Part shown: piece by piece, positions 34,771 through 42,528 of the stretch
How positions within the stretch are numbered: the stretch's first letter is position 1
How the letters are laid out: every line of letters starts with the position of its first letter
Assembly: GCA_028278245.1 (NCBI GenBank)
Contig: JANQEQ010000131.1
Span: 1 to 64,000 of the forward strand
DNA: 64,000 bases
From: Phycisphaerales bacterium
Lineage (GTDB): Bacteria; Planctomycetota; Phycisphaerae; Phycisphaerales; SM1A02
Direction of reading: 5' to 3'
Notes under the pieces: model-generated
Database searches by the model: none
What the model saw: only the letters and a program-made list of their open reading frames with translations
Told to the model about the DNA's origin: nothing
Made by a program: the position numbers and the translations under genes

Positions 34771-36891
34771 ATGGCAAGGAGTTCAATCGTGTTCCACTGG
34801 GGAAGTGAGGGGAAATTCGACCACTTGAAGCATGCGTTGACGCATGCGGTGGCTGCATTGCGTCAACTTCAACACAAGGACGGCCATTTCTGCGGCGAAC
34901 TGGAAGGTGATTCGATTCTCCAGAGCGAATATCTGCTCATGAAATTCATTCTCGGCCAGGAAAAACTCCCCCTGGTGGACGGCCGGGATGGATATGAAAC
35001 GCTGGAGAAAATCGCACGCTACCTGCGTCGACAACAGCGATCTGATGGCGGCTGGGGGCAGTATCCGGGATCGGGCATCGACCTCAGCGCCACAGTCAAG
35101 GGGTATTTCGCGCTCAAACTCATGGGTGATGATCCCCAGGCAGATCACATGACAAAAGCACGCGAGGTGATTCTCCAATCGGGTGGGGCAGAGTGCTGTA
35201 ACAGCTTTACGAATTTCTACCTGGCCTGTCTGGGGCAGATTTCCTGGAATGCGGTCCCTGCAATTCCACCGGAAATCATCCTGCTGCCACGCTGGTTTTA
35301 TTTCCACATCAGCAAAGTCAGCGCCTGGACGCGCACCATGATTCTCACCCTGTCACTGGTGGTGACATTGCGCCCCACGCGTAAACTGCCTGAAAGGTTG
35401 GGTATCGATGAGCTTTATGTTGATCAACGTGCTCGACATCGACTGAAGAACCTGGCCAGAGCACCACGTCACTGGTCCGCGTTTTTCCTGACGATCGATC
35501 GAGTGCTGAAGATCCTGCAGGCGATGGGAGGAACACCGGTTCGCAAAATTGCGATCAACCGTATTGTCCAATGGATCAATGACCGTGCTGGTCAGGATGG
35601 CGTAGCGGCAACAGACGGCCTGGGTGCGATCTTCCCGCCCATGGTGTATCTGCAGGTTGCATTTACCGCGTTGGGTTATCGTCGTAATCATCCGATCTTG
35701 CGCCGGGCGGAACGCGAACTTGATGAATTTTTCATCGAGCAGACGCTGGATGGGGAAGAGACCATCCGCATACAGCCATGCTTCAGTCCGGTTTGGGATA
35801 CCGGGATCGCGCTTTATGCACTGACCGATTGTAGATTCGATCAGCAGGATCAGTCAGTGGCATCTGCAGCGCAATGGTTATGTGAAAAGGAATGCCATCA
35901 CATCGGGGATTGGATTGTTAATATTCCCAGATCTGCCCGGCGTGGGTATAGGACAAAGCGTGGGGGTGCGGGGGTATGTGGTGGGGGGTGGTGGTATTTT
36001 GAGTACCACAATGCGTGGTATCCAGATGTCGATGATACGGCGATGGTCGCGATGGCTCTGAAACGCAGCGGCGGTCAATCCAATGAAAACGCAGCGCAGC
36101 GCGGCATCGAATGGATCCTGAAAATGCAGAACGATGATGGCGGGTGGGCTGCTTTTGATCGCACCAGACATCGGCAGATCCTGGAGTACATCCCCTTTGC
36201 CGACCACAACGCCATGCAGGATCCCTCGTGCCCCGATATCACCGGCCGGGTACTGGAATGCCTTTCCTGGAACGGATATACAGTGCGCGATGTAACTGTG
36301 CAGCGCGGGATTGAATACATCAAAACCAGACAGGAACCAGAGGGCTGTTTCTTTGGCCGGTGGGGTGTGAATTACATCTACGGTACATGGCAGGCAGTCA
36401 TTGGTCCGATTCGATGCGGGGTAGATACGAATGAACCCTGGATTCAACGTGCCGGCGCGTGGATTAAATCGGTCCAGAAGGATGATGGTTCGTTTGGAGA
36501 GACCGCCAACAGTTATGAAGATCCTTCGCTGAAGGGGCAGGGTTCGTCCACTGCTTCACAAACAGCCTGGGCTGCGATGATCCTGCAGGAAATTTACGGG
36601 AAGGATGATCCCGATTTGCTGCGTGCACTTTCGTGGCTGGCGCTGTCTCAACTCCAGGCAGCTGATGCGGATAATCCGGCAAGCAATCCTGAGGGCGATC
36701 CGGCCGGCTCCTGGGTGGAAACAGAGTTCACCGGTACCGGCTTCCCCCGTGTTTTCTACCTGCGCTACCACCTCTATCGACTGTACTTTCCCCTCATGGC
36801 AATCGGGCGATTCCTCGCAGCCCATGATGATCTGCCCGAACGTGAGAAAACGCTGAATAACACTCAGGAACGAGAATCCGTGCTCGTGTGA
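34771..36891 (+). CDS. shc: Squalene-hopene cyclase with an in-frame insert
   Basis: A 706-aa terpene cyclase that converts squalene to hopene at the membrane for hopanoid synthesis. ATG 34771 is preferred to TTG 34750; neither has a good RBS. The N-terminal and C-terminal QW-type repeats are visible (QRSDGGWGQYPGSG, QNDDGGWAAFDRTR, QKDDGSFGETANSYED). The catalytic DVDD motif (YPDVDDTAM) lies at residues 419-422. Before it, the normal short link between GDW and GGW-FEY is stretched: IVNIPRSARRGYRTKRGGAGVCGGGWW, about 14 residues longer than I expect, and its DNA (about 35945-35995) is a G/T-rich tract like the intergenic ones. The rest of the protein is normal. No other hopanoid gene is adjacent. 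Confidence 0.9.
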   Translation: MARSSIVFHWGSEGKFDHLKHALTHAVAALRQLQHKDGHFCGELEGDSILQSEYLLMKFILGQEKLPLVDGRDGYETLEKIARYLRRQQRSDGGWGQYPGSGIDLSATVKGYFALKLMGDDPQADHMTKAREVILQSGGAECCNSFTNFYLACLGQISWNAVPAIPPEIILLPRWFYFHISKVSAWTRTMILTLSLVVTLRPTRKLPERLGIDELYVDQRARHRLKNLARAPRHWSAFFLTIDRVLKILQAMGGTPVRKIAINRIVQWINDRAGQDGVAATDGLGAIFPPMVYLQVAFTALGYRRNHPILRRAERELDEFFIEQTLDGEETIRIQPCFSPVWDTGIALYALTDCRFDQQDQSVASAAQWLCEKECHHIGDWIVNIPRSARRGYRTKRGGAGVCGGGWWYFEYHNAWYPDVDDTAMVAMALKRSGGQSNENAAQRGIEWILKMQNDDGGWAAFDRTRHRQILEYIPFADHNAMQDPSCPDITGRVLECLSWNGYTVRDVTVQRGIEYIKTRQEPEGCFFGRWGVNYIYGTWQAVIGPIRCGVDTNEPWIQRAGAWIKSVQKDDGSFGETANSYEDPSLKGQGSSTASQTAWAAMILQEIYGKDDPDLLRALSWLALSQLQAADADNPASNPEGDPAGSWVETEFTGTGFPRVFYLRYHLYRLYFPLMAIGRFLAAHDDLPEREKTLNNTQERESVLV
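35950..35995 (+). repeat. G/T-rich tract inside the hopene cyclase gene
   Basis: Within the coding sequence, GTGGGGGTGCGGGGG and GTGGTGGGGGGTGGTGG occur in frame and encode the Gly/Cys-rich part of the insert just before the DVDD catalytic region. Its composition matches the intergenic tracts at 36893 and 39330. Confidence 0.55.
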
Positions 36892-36892
36892 T

Positions 36893-36938
36893 GGGGTGTA
36901 AGGTGTGTGTGAGGGGGGTGCATGTGTGGGTTGGGAGG
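36893..36938 (+). repeat. G/T-rich tract between hopene cyclase and nadB
   Basis: GGGGTGTAAGG, TGTGTGTGAGGGGGGTG and TGTGTGGGTTGGGAGGG units fill the short spacer. The end of the tract also serves as the purine-rich ribosome-binding site of nadB, so the element has not disturbed expression. Confidence 0.55.
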
Positions 36939-36947
36939 GATATAGTT

Positions 36948-38627
36948 ATGACCATGTTGCCTCATTTTGATGAACGCCGATATCTGATCCCTTTCCGGTC
37001 ACTCCTGCTGCCGCACATTTTCACCGATACGTTGGTGATCGGATCGGGGGTTGCTGGCATGCGGGCGGCGCTGGCAGCGGCCGAAGGGGGAGCGGATGTC
37101 ATCCTGTTGGCCAAGGGCGAGTTGGATGTTTCCTGTACCGCCCAGGCCCAGGGAGGGATCGCCATCGCTGATGCAGATCCGGTCAGCATTGAATCGCACT
37201 ATCAGGACACGATTGATACCGGAGTCGGATTGTGCGGATCAGAAGCGGTGCGAACATTGGTGGAGGATGGGCCGGCAGCGCTGGAAGAACTCCTGAAGTG
37301 GGGGATGCGGTTTGATCGTAATGAAGAGGGTGAGCTGAGCTATGGCCGTGAGGGAGCGCACAGCGCTAATCGGATCCTGCACACCGATGGTGCTGCGACC
37401 GGCCGTGAACTGGCGCGTTGTCTGGGGGAAAAGATCAACGAAGCTGAGAACATCCGCGTTTTCGATCACTGCTTTGCCCTTGATCTCATGACTAATCCCG
37501 CCCAGGAAGAAAGAGGCAAACAGCGTGTACTCGGTGCTATCACTCACCATAACCAATACGGACTGCAAATCATCTGGGCCAAGGCGACCATTCTCGCCAG
37601 CGGTGGGGCGGGGCAGGTTTTCCGTGAATCGACCAATCCAACGCTCACGACCGGTGATGGCCTGGCGATGGCGTACCGGGCCGGAGCGTGGCTGGGGGAT
37701 CTGGAATTCATACAGTTTCATCCGACGACGCTGTATGTTGCCGGTGCCAGTCGATCGCTCATCAGCGAGGCAGTGCGCGGTGAAGGGGCGAAGCTGGTCG
37801 ATCGTCAGGATCAGCGCTTCATGGATGCGTATCACGAACTGGCGGAACTGGCACCACGCGATGTGGTCAGTCGGGCCATTCTCGATCAACTCGCGCAGAC
37901 CCAGGAAGCTGCGGTGTACCTTGATGTGAGGCATCTCGGCAACGGCTTTGCCCGGAGATTTCCCAATCTCGACACCATCCTGAAATCGTATGACATCGAT
38001 CCGATGAAGAATCTCATTCCCGTACATCCATCAGCTCACTACACCATCGGCGGAGTGTGTACCGATCTCTTCGGCCGCACGAGTTTACCCGGCCTCTATG
38101 CCTGCGGTGAAGTGGCGTGCACCGGACTGCACGGGGCCAATCGACTGGCCAGCAACAGCCTCCTGGAGGGATTGGTCTATGGCAAGCGGGCCGGCGATGC
38201 CGCCCGGGAAATGTCCAATGCTTTGCACACGCCGATGAAAATTGTCAGCGAGATGATGACCAGTGAGCACGGCGAACTGGATCTTGAGGATGTACGCTCC
38301 AGCTTGCGCAGCACGATGTGGCGAAATGTTGGGATTCAACGCACCGGAGCCAAACTCAATGATGTGATTGACATGTTCGGTTTCTGGGCTCGTTACATAC
38401 TCGATTCGATTTTCGACGATCCACGCGGTTGGGAAACGCAGAATATGCTTACCGTCGGAGTATTGATCACACGGGCGGCGAAGTGGCGCGAGGAGAGTCG
38501 TGGCACACATTATCGCACCGATTGCCCGGGGACCGATGATAAGTTCCTCCTCCACGCGCGCTGGCAGGTGAACAACGGTTCACCGGAATGTGTTTCCGTG
38601 GCTGGGTGTACACCTGCTGAAGCCTGA
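36948..38627 (+). CDS. nadB: L-aspartate oxidase NadB
   Basis: A 559-aa flavoprotein of the fumarate reductase/succinate dehydrogenase family that oxidises aspartate to iminoaspartate, the first step of NAD synthesis. ATG 36948 has GGGAGGGA seven bases upstream; an upstream in-frame ATG (36888) overlaps the cyclase gene and was rejected. Motifs: LVIGSGVAGMRAALAAAEGG (FAD), SCTAQAQGGIAIAD, FIQFHPTTLY, the catalytic DVVSRAI and HPSAHYTIGGV, and GEVACTGLHGANRLASNSLLEGL. The covalent-FAD His of fumarate reductases is absent, as in NadB. No nadA or nadC lies in the window. Confidence 0.95.
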   Translation: MTMLPHFDERRYLIPFRSLLLPHIFTDTLVIGSGVAGMRAALAAAEGGADVILLAKGELDVSCTAQAQGGIAIADADPVSIESHYQDTIDTGVGLCGSEAVRTLVEDGPAALEELLKWGMRFDRNEEGELSYGREGAHSANRILHTDGAATGRELARCLGEKINEAENIRVFDHCFALDLMTNPAQEERGKQRVLGAITHHNQYGLQIIWAKATILASGGAGQVFRESTNPTLTTGDGLAMAYRAGAWLGDLEFIQFHPTTLYVAGASRSLISEAVRGEGAKLVDRQDQRFMDAYHELAELAPRDVVSRAILDQLAQTQEAAVYLDVRHLGNGFARRFPNLDTILKSYDIDPMKNLIPVHPSAHYTIGGVCTDLFGRTSLPGLYACGEVACTGLHGANRLASNSLLEGLVYGKRAGDAAREMSNALHTPMKIVSEMMTSEHGELDLEDVRSSLRSTMWRNVGIQRTGAKLNDVIDMFGFWARYILDSIFDDPRGWETQNMLTVGVLITRAAKWREESRGTHYRTDCPGTDDKFLLHARWQVNNGSPECVSVAGCTPAEA

Positions 38628-38629
38628 TC

Positions 38630-39253
38630 ATGATGATGAAACTTTTCCGTCATCTACTCCTCGCATTTCTTATGTTGATCCTTGTCGGTTGCGAACCATA
38701 CAGGATTGAATATCACTCTCGGCCGTCGTTCTATCGGCAGGCAGGGGTGACGGATCTGCCGGACCGCGAGGTGCTCGAGGACGGGACAGTGGTTATTTAT
38801 GAAACCAAACAGTCGACGGACTTTTTTCAAAGTCAACAGCAGATTGATGAAGAGGGGCAACCACTACCGATCCGCGAGGAATATCAGGATGACACAGTTC
38901 TTCTGCGCTGCTTTCTTCCTGAACATGTGGTAGAAAACACACTGATCTGCCTGCACAACGAAGAGTATCAACTCATTTATGATCAACTGCTGGCTGAGGA
39001 AACGCGCGATTATTACGAGCGGCTTGATGAAGGATATGAGGAATTTGAAAATTATTTTCGGAAGTATCGCCTGGATATTGCACGCTTGCTCAACCGGATG
39101 TTGTTCGGCCTGCATCGTGAAGAAGTGGAAACCTTATATGTTGGTACCGCAGTGTGTTTTCGTCTTCGTAGCCATGTTGCAGATCCATTTCGATTTCGAC
39201 AAGTGGAAATGGTGCGAGAAGAACACGAGATGAAGCTGTTGAAGATCCAGTGA
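38630..39253 (+). CDS. Lipoprotein of unknown function
   Basis: A 207-aa protein with a lipoprotein signal (LLLAFLMLILVGC; Cys21 as the lipid attachment site). The rest is highly charged with many Glu and Tyr (EETRDYYERLDEGYEEFENYF). No family was recognised. It follows the nadB stop by two bases and so is co-transcribed with it; a functional link is not obvious. Its downstream spacer is filled with repeats. Confidence 0.75.
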   Translation: MMMKLFRHLLLAFLMLILVGCEPYRIEYHSRPSFYRQAGVTDLPDREVLEDGTVVIYETKQSTDFFQSQQQIDEEGQPLPIREEYQDDTVLLRCFLPEHVVENTLICLHNEEYQLIYDQLLAEETRDYYERLDEGYEEFENYFRKYRLDIARLLNRMLFGLHREEVETLYVGTAVCFRLRSHVADPFRFRQVEMVREEHEMKLLKIQ

Positions 39254-39287
39254 GACTCTTTGATTATGTTTATATTGTGGAGGATTC

Positions 39288-39328
39288 GTAAGCCGCATCT
39301 GACGAGCGCAGCGAGGAAGGTGCGGATA
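39288..39328 (+). repeat. REP-like element with hairpin
   Basis: CCGCATCT (39293-39300) pairs with AGGTGCGG (39318-39325; one mismatch) around GACGAGCGCAGCGAGGA. The core GACGAGCGCAGCGA is the same as in the right REP of the RAYT unit (2350-2380), although the outer stem differs. Confidence 0.6.
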
Positions 39329-39329
39329 G

Positions 39330-39370
39330 GTGTTGTGTGTGTGGTATGTGTGGGGGTAAGTGGGGAGGGT
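39330..39370 (+). repeat. G/T-rich tract
   Basis: TGTTGTGTGTGTGG, TATGTGTGGGGG and TGGGGAGGG units following the REP-like element in the spacer after the lipoprotein gene. Confidence 0.5.
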
Positions 39371-39377
39371 AAAAAGC

Positions 39378-39397
39378 CCAGGCAAGGCTTTGCCTGG
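39378..39397. repeat. Short perfect hairpin
   Basis: CCAGGCAA (39378-39385) and TTGCCTGG (39390-39397) form an 8-bp perfect stem with a 4-base loop. It is not followed by a T-run on either strand. Confidence 0.45.
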
Positions 39398-39455
39398 ATC
39401 TCATATGGTCAACATCTCGCAGAGTGATTCATGTGGGGGGTAAAGGCTCCAGCGA

Positions 39456-39478
39456 GCCGGCTCGTCCTCGAGCCCGGC
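39456..39478. repeat. Short hairpin with one bulge
   Basis: GCCGGCTCG (39456-39464) and CGAGCCCGGC (39469-39478) pair with one extra C, leaving a TCCT loop. Confidence 0.4.
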
Positions 39479-39504
39479 TATCTTTGAAGCGTTACATCTA
39501 AATT

Positions 39505-39600
39505 CGGTGCAATGTGTGCGTGGGGAATGTGTGGGAGGGTGTGGGGGTAGCTGCGACTCAACGAATCGCAGTGTCATTCGTGTGTGGGGGGTAGCTGCGG
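39505..39600 (+). repeat. G/T-rich tract pair
   Basis: Two blocks: GTGTGCGTGGGG, ATGTGTGGGAGGGTGTGGGGG and, after a 38-base gap, CGTGTGTGGGGGG. Both are followed by TAGCTGCG, so the blocks may be copies of one short element (39548 and 39592). Confidence 0.5.
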
Positions 39601-39800
39601 GTGGAAATCCGCAGGCAATTAATCATCATTCACACAACCTGATGCCCTCAGGCAGAGCCTGGGGTGAACGATACAGTTTAAAACGGACAATATTATCTTG
39701 GCTCCTGTGATGATGGGTGTTATCTTGTTACATGGAGGCTCTGCGGTGGCGCGGGGCGAAGTCTCTGTGGAACGTGGGGCAAGCTGTGGAGGAAACCACA

Positions 39801-42353
39801 ATGATCAAATTCAGTGAACGCCGTATCCAAACTTCGGTCCGGATCATCTGCACATCTCTGGTGCTTGTGTGCGGAACCATCGCGCACGCAGATAGTGGTT
39901 CGATCGTTGCATGGGGATTAAATAGTCAAGACCAGTGTAACGTGCCGGCGCCGAATATGGACTTTTTAGCCGTTACGGGGGGTTGGAGGCACAGCTTAGG
40001 TCTGAAGTCAGATGGCTCGATTGTGGCGTGGGGGTACAACAATTCTGGTCAATGCGATGTGCCGGATCCAAACACAGATTTCATAGCCGTCTCAGCAGGT
40101 TTTTCCCACAGTCTCGGTTTGAAGTCTGATGGCTCGATCGTGGCATGGGGATCTAACAGCTACGGTGAATGTGATGTGCCAGATCCAAACACAGATTTCA
40201 TAGCCGTCTCAGCAGGTTGGTCCCACACTATCGGTTTGAAGTCTGATGGCTCGATTGTGGCGTGGGGATACAACGGTTCTGGTCAATGCGATGTGCCGGA
40301 TCCAAACACAGATTTCATAGCCGTCTCAGCAGGTTCTGCTCACAGTCTTGGTGTAAAGTCAGACGGCTCTATCGTGGCATGGGGATACAACTACTACGGC
40401 CAGTGCGATGTGCCGGCACCGAACTCAGAATTCGTGGCCATCGCGGGGGGCTACAGCCACAGTCTCGGCTTGAAATCCGACGGTTCGATCGTGGCTTGGG
40501 GGCGGAACAACAAAGGCCAATGCGACATACCAACGCCGAACGAATCTTTCGTGGCAGTCACGGCGGGCTTTTACCACAGTCTCGGTCTGAAGTCTGATGG
40601 TTCGATCGTGGCGTGGGGGTGGAACTCGCACGGTCAATGCTATGTGCCGGATCCGAACAAGGGCTTTACTGCCATTGAGGGGGGAAATGAACACAGTCTG
40701 GGATTGAAGGGGGTGAACCATGGTGCGTGTTGCATAGAGGGGGAACCATGCCAGTTCATAACCCAGAAGGATTGCGATCTTGTACTCGGCGGCACCTATC
40801 AGGGTGATGGTGTAAACTGCAATCCGAATCCATGCCTGGGAGCTTGCTGTCTGAATGGGATCGAATGTGTCGATGCCGTTACGCAGTTTGATTGCAAGAC
40901 CATCTTCGGTGGCCTGTGGCGGGGTTCAGACACATCATGCGCTTCCGTCAATTGCGCGGAGGTATACAAGCTTTTAGCTGACGAAGGAATGGAGGGTGAC
41001 GTCTTTGGAAGATCTGTATCAATCTCCGGCGACACCGCAGTGATAGGAGCACCAAGCATGTACATTTGCTCCGCATACGTGTTCCAGAAGATCGGCTCAG
41101 ACTGGGAACAGGTAGCCAAACTGTTGCCCAGTGACTGGGCGGGCTATTCGTTTGGCCAACCCGTCTTCATCTCAGGTAACACGATCGTGGTCGGAGCGTG
41201 GGCTACGGACGGCGGCGGCCCCGGTTCAGCGTATGTGTATATCAAGCCAGTTGAAGGTTGGTCCGGGACAATTTACGAGAGTGCACAATTGCATCCCAGC
41301 GACGGCGAAACGGATGACACTTTCGGCTATTCCGTTTCTATTACCCCTCATGACTATTGGGATGAAGTCATTGTAGTTGGAGCCCCGGATAGTTTTAATA
41401 ATGATACTTCCGGCTCTGCATATATATTCAATAGACCGAGTGGTGGCTGGTCTGGGAATCTTTCCGAGGATGGCAAACTTCTACCCAGTGACGGCGTGCC
41501 GGGAGACTCTTTTGGATCGTCTGTTTCCACCTCTGGTGGTGACGCATTGTTTACAACAATTGTGGTGGGAGCTGGCGAGGACGATGACAATGGCGACAGT
41601 TCAGGCTCGGCGTACGTATTTTACAATATCTTTATGCAGGGGTGGACATACAACGAGAACGCCAAACTGCTTCCTTCCGACGGAACTGAGGATGACGGCT
41701 TTGGCTACTCCATATCCACCCTCGACGGTGATACTGTCGTGGTTGGAGCGTCAGGGGACGACGACAACGGTTTCAGTTCCGGTTCGGCGTATGTTTTCCA
41801 GATGCCTGTTAGCGGCTGGTCCGGGATACTGAACGAGGAGGCTAAACTTCTGGCCAGCGACGGCGCCACCGATGATGCATTTGGCCACCCAGTGTCTATC
41901 TCTGGCGACACTGTCGTGGTTGGAGCGCTGTTGGACGACGATAATGGTTTCAATTCCGGTTCGGCGTATGTGTTCCAGATGCCTGTTGGCGGCTGGTCTG
42001 GGATACTGAACGAGGAGGCTAAACTTCTGGCCAGCGATGGTGCGGTGGGTGACCTCTTTGGCTACTCCGTATCCATCTTCGGCGACAAAGTCGTGGTTGG
42101 AGCGCCCAGCGACGACGATAACGGCACCAATTCCGGCTCGACGTATGTGTTCGACGTGAGCGCAATAACATGCCCGGCGGATCTCACGGGCGACGATCAA
42201 GTTAACATTGATGACGTCTTCGCAGCGCTGGGCTTATGGGGTGATTGTGATGATCCTTGCCCGCCTTACTGTGATGGTGATCTCACTGAAGATTGCATAG
42301 TGAATATCGACGATATTTTTGCGATACTGGGCGAGTGGGGGCCGTGTGAGTGA
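39801..42353 (+). CDS. Large secreted protein: seven RCC1 repeats, Cys modules, seven FG-GAP-like repeats, dockerin tail
   Basis: The start at ATG 39801 has GGAGG eight bases upstream and gives a signal peptide (IICTSLVLVCGTIAHA); the longer frame (39717) is not credible. The 850-aa protein has seven 39-aa RCC1-type repeats (SDGSIVAWG...GQCDVP..N..F.AV..G..HSLGLK; DNA period 117 bases, 39891-40709). Then two GACC Cys modules, then seven FG-GAP-like repeats (KLL.SDG...D.FG.SVSI.GD.VVVGA...DDNG..SGSAYVF). The C terminus has two dockerin-like units (CPADLTGDDQVNIDDVFAALG; CDGDLTEDCIVNIDDIFAILG). It is probably two seven-bladed propellers joined by a Cys-rich linker, exposed outside the cell. Confidence 0.9.
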   Translation: MIKFSERRIQTSVRIICTSLVLVCGTIAHADSGSIVAWGLNSQDQCNVPAPNMDFLAVTGGWRHSLGLKSDGSIVAWGYNNSGQCDVPDPNTDFIAVSAGFSHSLGLKSDGSIVAWGSNSYGECDVPDPNTDFIAVSAGWSHTIGLKSDGSIVAWGYNGSGQCDVPDPNTDFIAVSAGSAHSLGVKSDGSIVAWGYNYYGQCDVPAPNSEFVAIAGGYSHSLGLKSDGSIVAWGRNNKGQCDIPTPNESFVAVTAGFYHSLGLKSDGSIVAWGWNSHGQCYVPDPNKGFTAIEGGNEHSLGLKGVNHGACCIEGEPCQFITQKDCDLVLGGTYQGDGVNCNPNPCLGACCLNGIECVDAVTQFDCKTIFGGLWRGSDTSCASVNCAEVYKLLADEGMEGDVFGRSVSISGDTAVIGAPSMYICSAYVFQKIGSDWEQVAKLLPSDWAGYSFGQPVFISGNTIVVGAWATDGGGPGSAYVYIKPVEGWSGTIYESAQLHPSDGETDDTFGYSVSITPHDYWDEVIVVGAPDSFNNDTSGSAYIFNRPSGGWSGNLSEDGKLLPSDGVPGDSFGSSVSTSGGDALFTTIVVGAGEDDDNGDSSGSAYVFYNIFMQGWTYNENAKLLPSDGTEDDGFGYSISTLDGDTVVVGASGDDDNGFSSGSAYVFQMPVSGWSGILNEEAKLLASDGATDDAFGHPVSISGDTVVVGALLDDDNGFNSGSAYVFQMPVGGWSGILNEEAKLLASDGAVGDLFGYSVSIFGDKVVVGAPSDDDNGTNSGSTYVFDVSAITCPADLTGDDQVNIDDVFAALGLWGDCDDPCPPYCDGDLTEDCIVNIDDIFAILGEWGPCE
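39891..40709 (+). repeat. Seven tandem 117-bp repeats encoding RCC1 blades
   Basis: Units start near 39891, 40008, 40125, 40242, 40359, 40476 and 40593. Several are almost identical in DNA: the run GTGCCGGATCCAAACACAG and the ensuing ATTTCATAGCCGTCTCAGCAG recur three times at 117-base steps, which indicates recent duplication. Confidence 0.85.
40968..42165 (+). repeat. Seven degenerate repeats encoding FG-GAP-like blades
   Basis: Repeats of roughly 50-63 residues. The last three are the most alike; a block beginning GAACGAGGAGGCTAAACTTC recurs at a spacing of 177 bases (41831 and 42008). Confidence 0.75.
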
Positions 42354-42362
42354 TTAGGAAGG

Positions 42363-42388
42363 AGCCCCCGGTGTTTTCACCGGGGGCT
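42363..42388. repeat. Perfect hairpin AGCCCCCGGTG / CACCGGGGGCT
   Basis: An 11-bp perfect stem with a TTTT loop, right after the stop of the RCC1/FG-GAP gene. No T-run follows, so it is more like a palindromic repeat than a classic terminator, although it may slow transcription. Confidence 0.6.
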
Positions 42389-42413
42389 AAGTATCAGTAG
42401 GGTGAAGTAATTA

Positions 42414-42437
42414 GCCCCCAGTGAATACACTGGGGGC
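42414..42437. repeat. Perfect hairpin GCCCCCAGTG / CACTGGGGGC
   Basis: A 10-bp perfect stem with an AATA loop, 25 bases beyond the first hairpin. The stem sequence differs from the first at compensating positions (CGGTG/CACCG against CAGTG/CACTG), which shows that pairing has been kept. Confidence 0.6.
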
Positions 42438-42528
42438 AAGACGCAAAGCAGTGTCGTTTCTGCTACAAAGACTCACGCGACCAGTGATCGCATGGCTGCA
42501 CACCTCGAGTATCAATCCTTTGTTTGTA

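Larger units (their letters stand above)
39254..39800. other. Repeat-rich intergenic region
   Basis: Nearly 550 bases without a gene, packed with palindromes and G/T tracts: a REP-like element at 39288-39328, a hairpin at 39378-39397, another at 39456-39478, GT-rich runs at about 39330-39370 and 39505-39600, and a weak CCCTCAGGC/GCCTGGGG pair at 39645-39664. It looks like an accumulation site for small repeats. Confidence 0.6.

Noticed and set aside
42363-42437. Twin hairpins as classic terminators
   Set aside because: Strong stems but no T-run on either strand, so they are listed as palindromic repeats.
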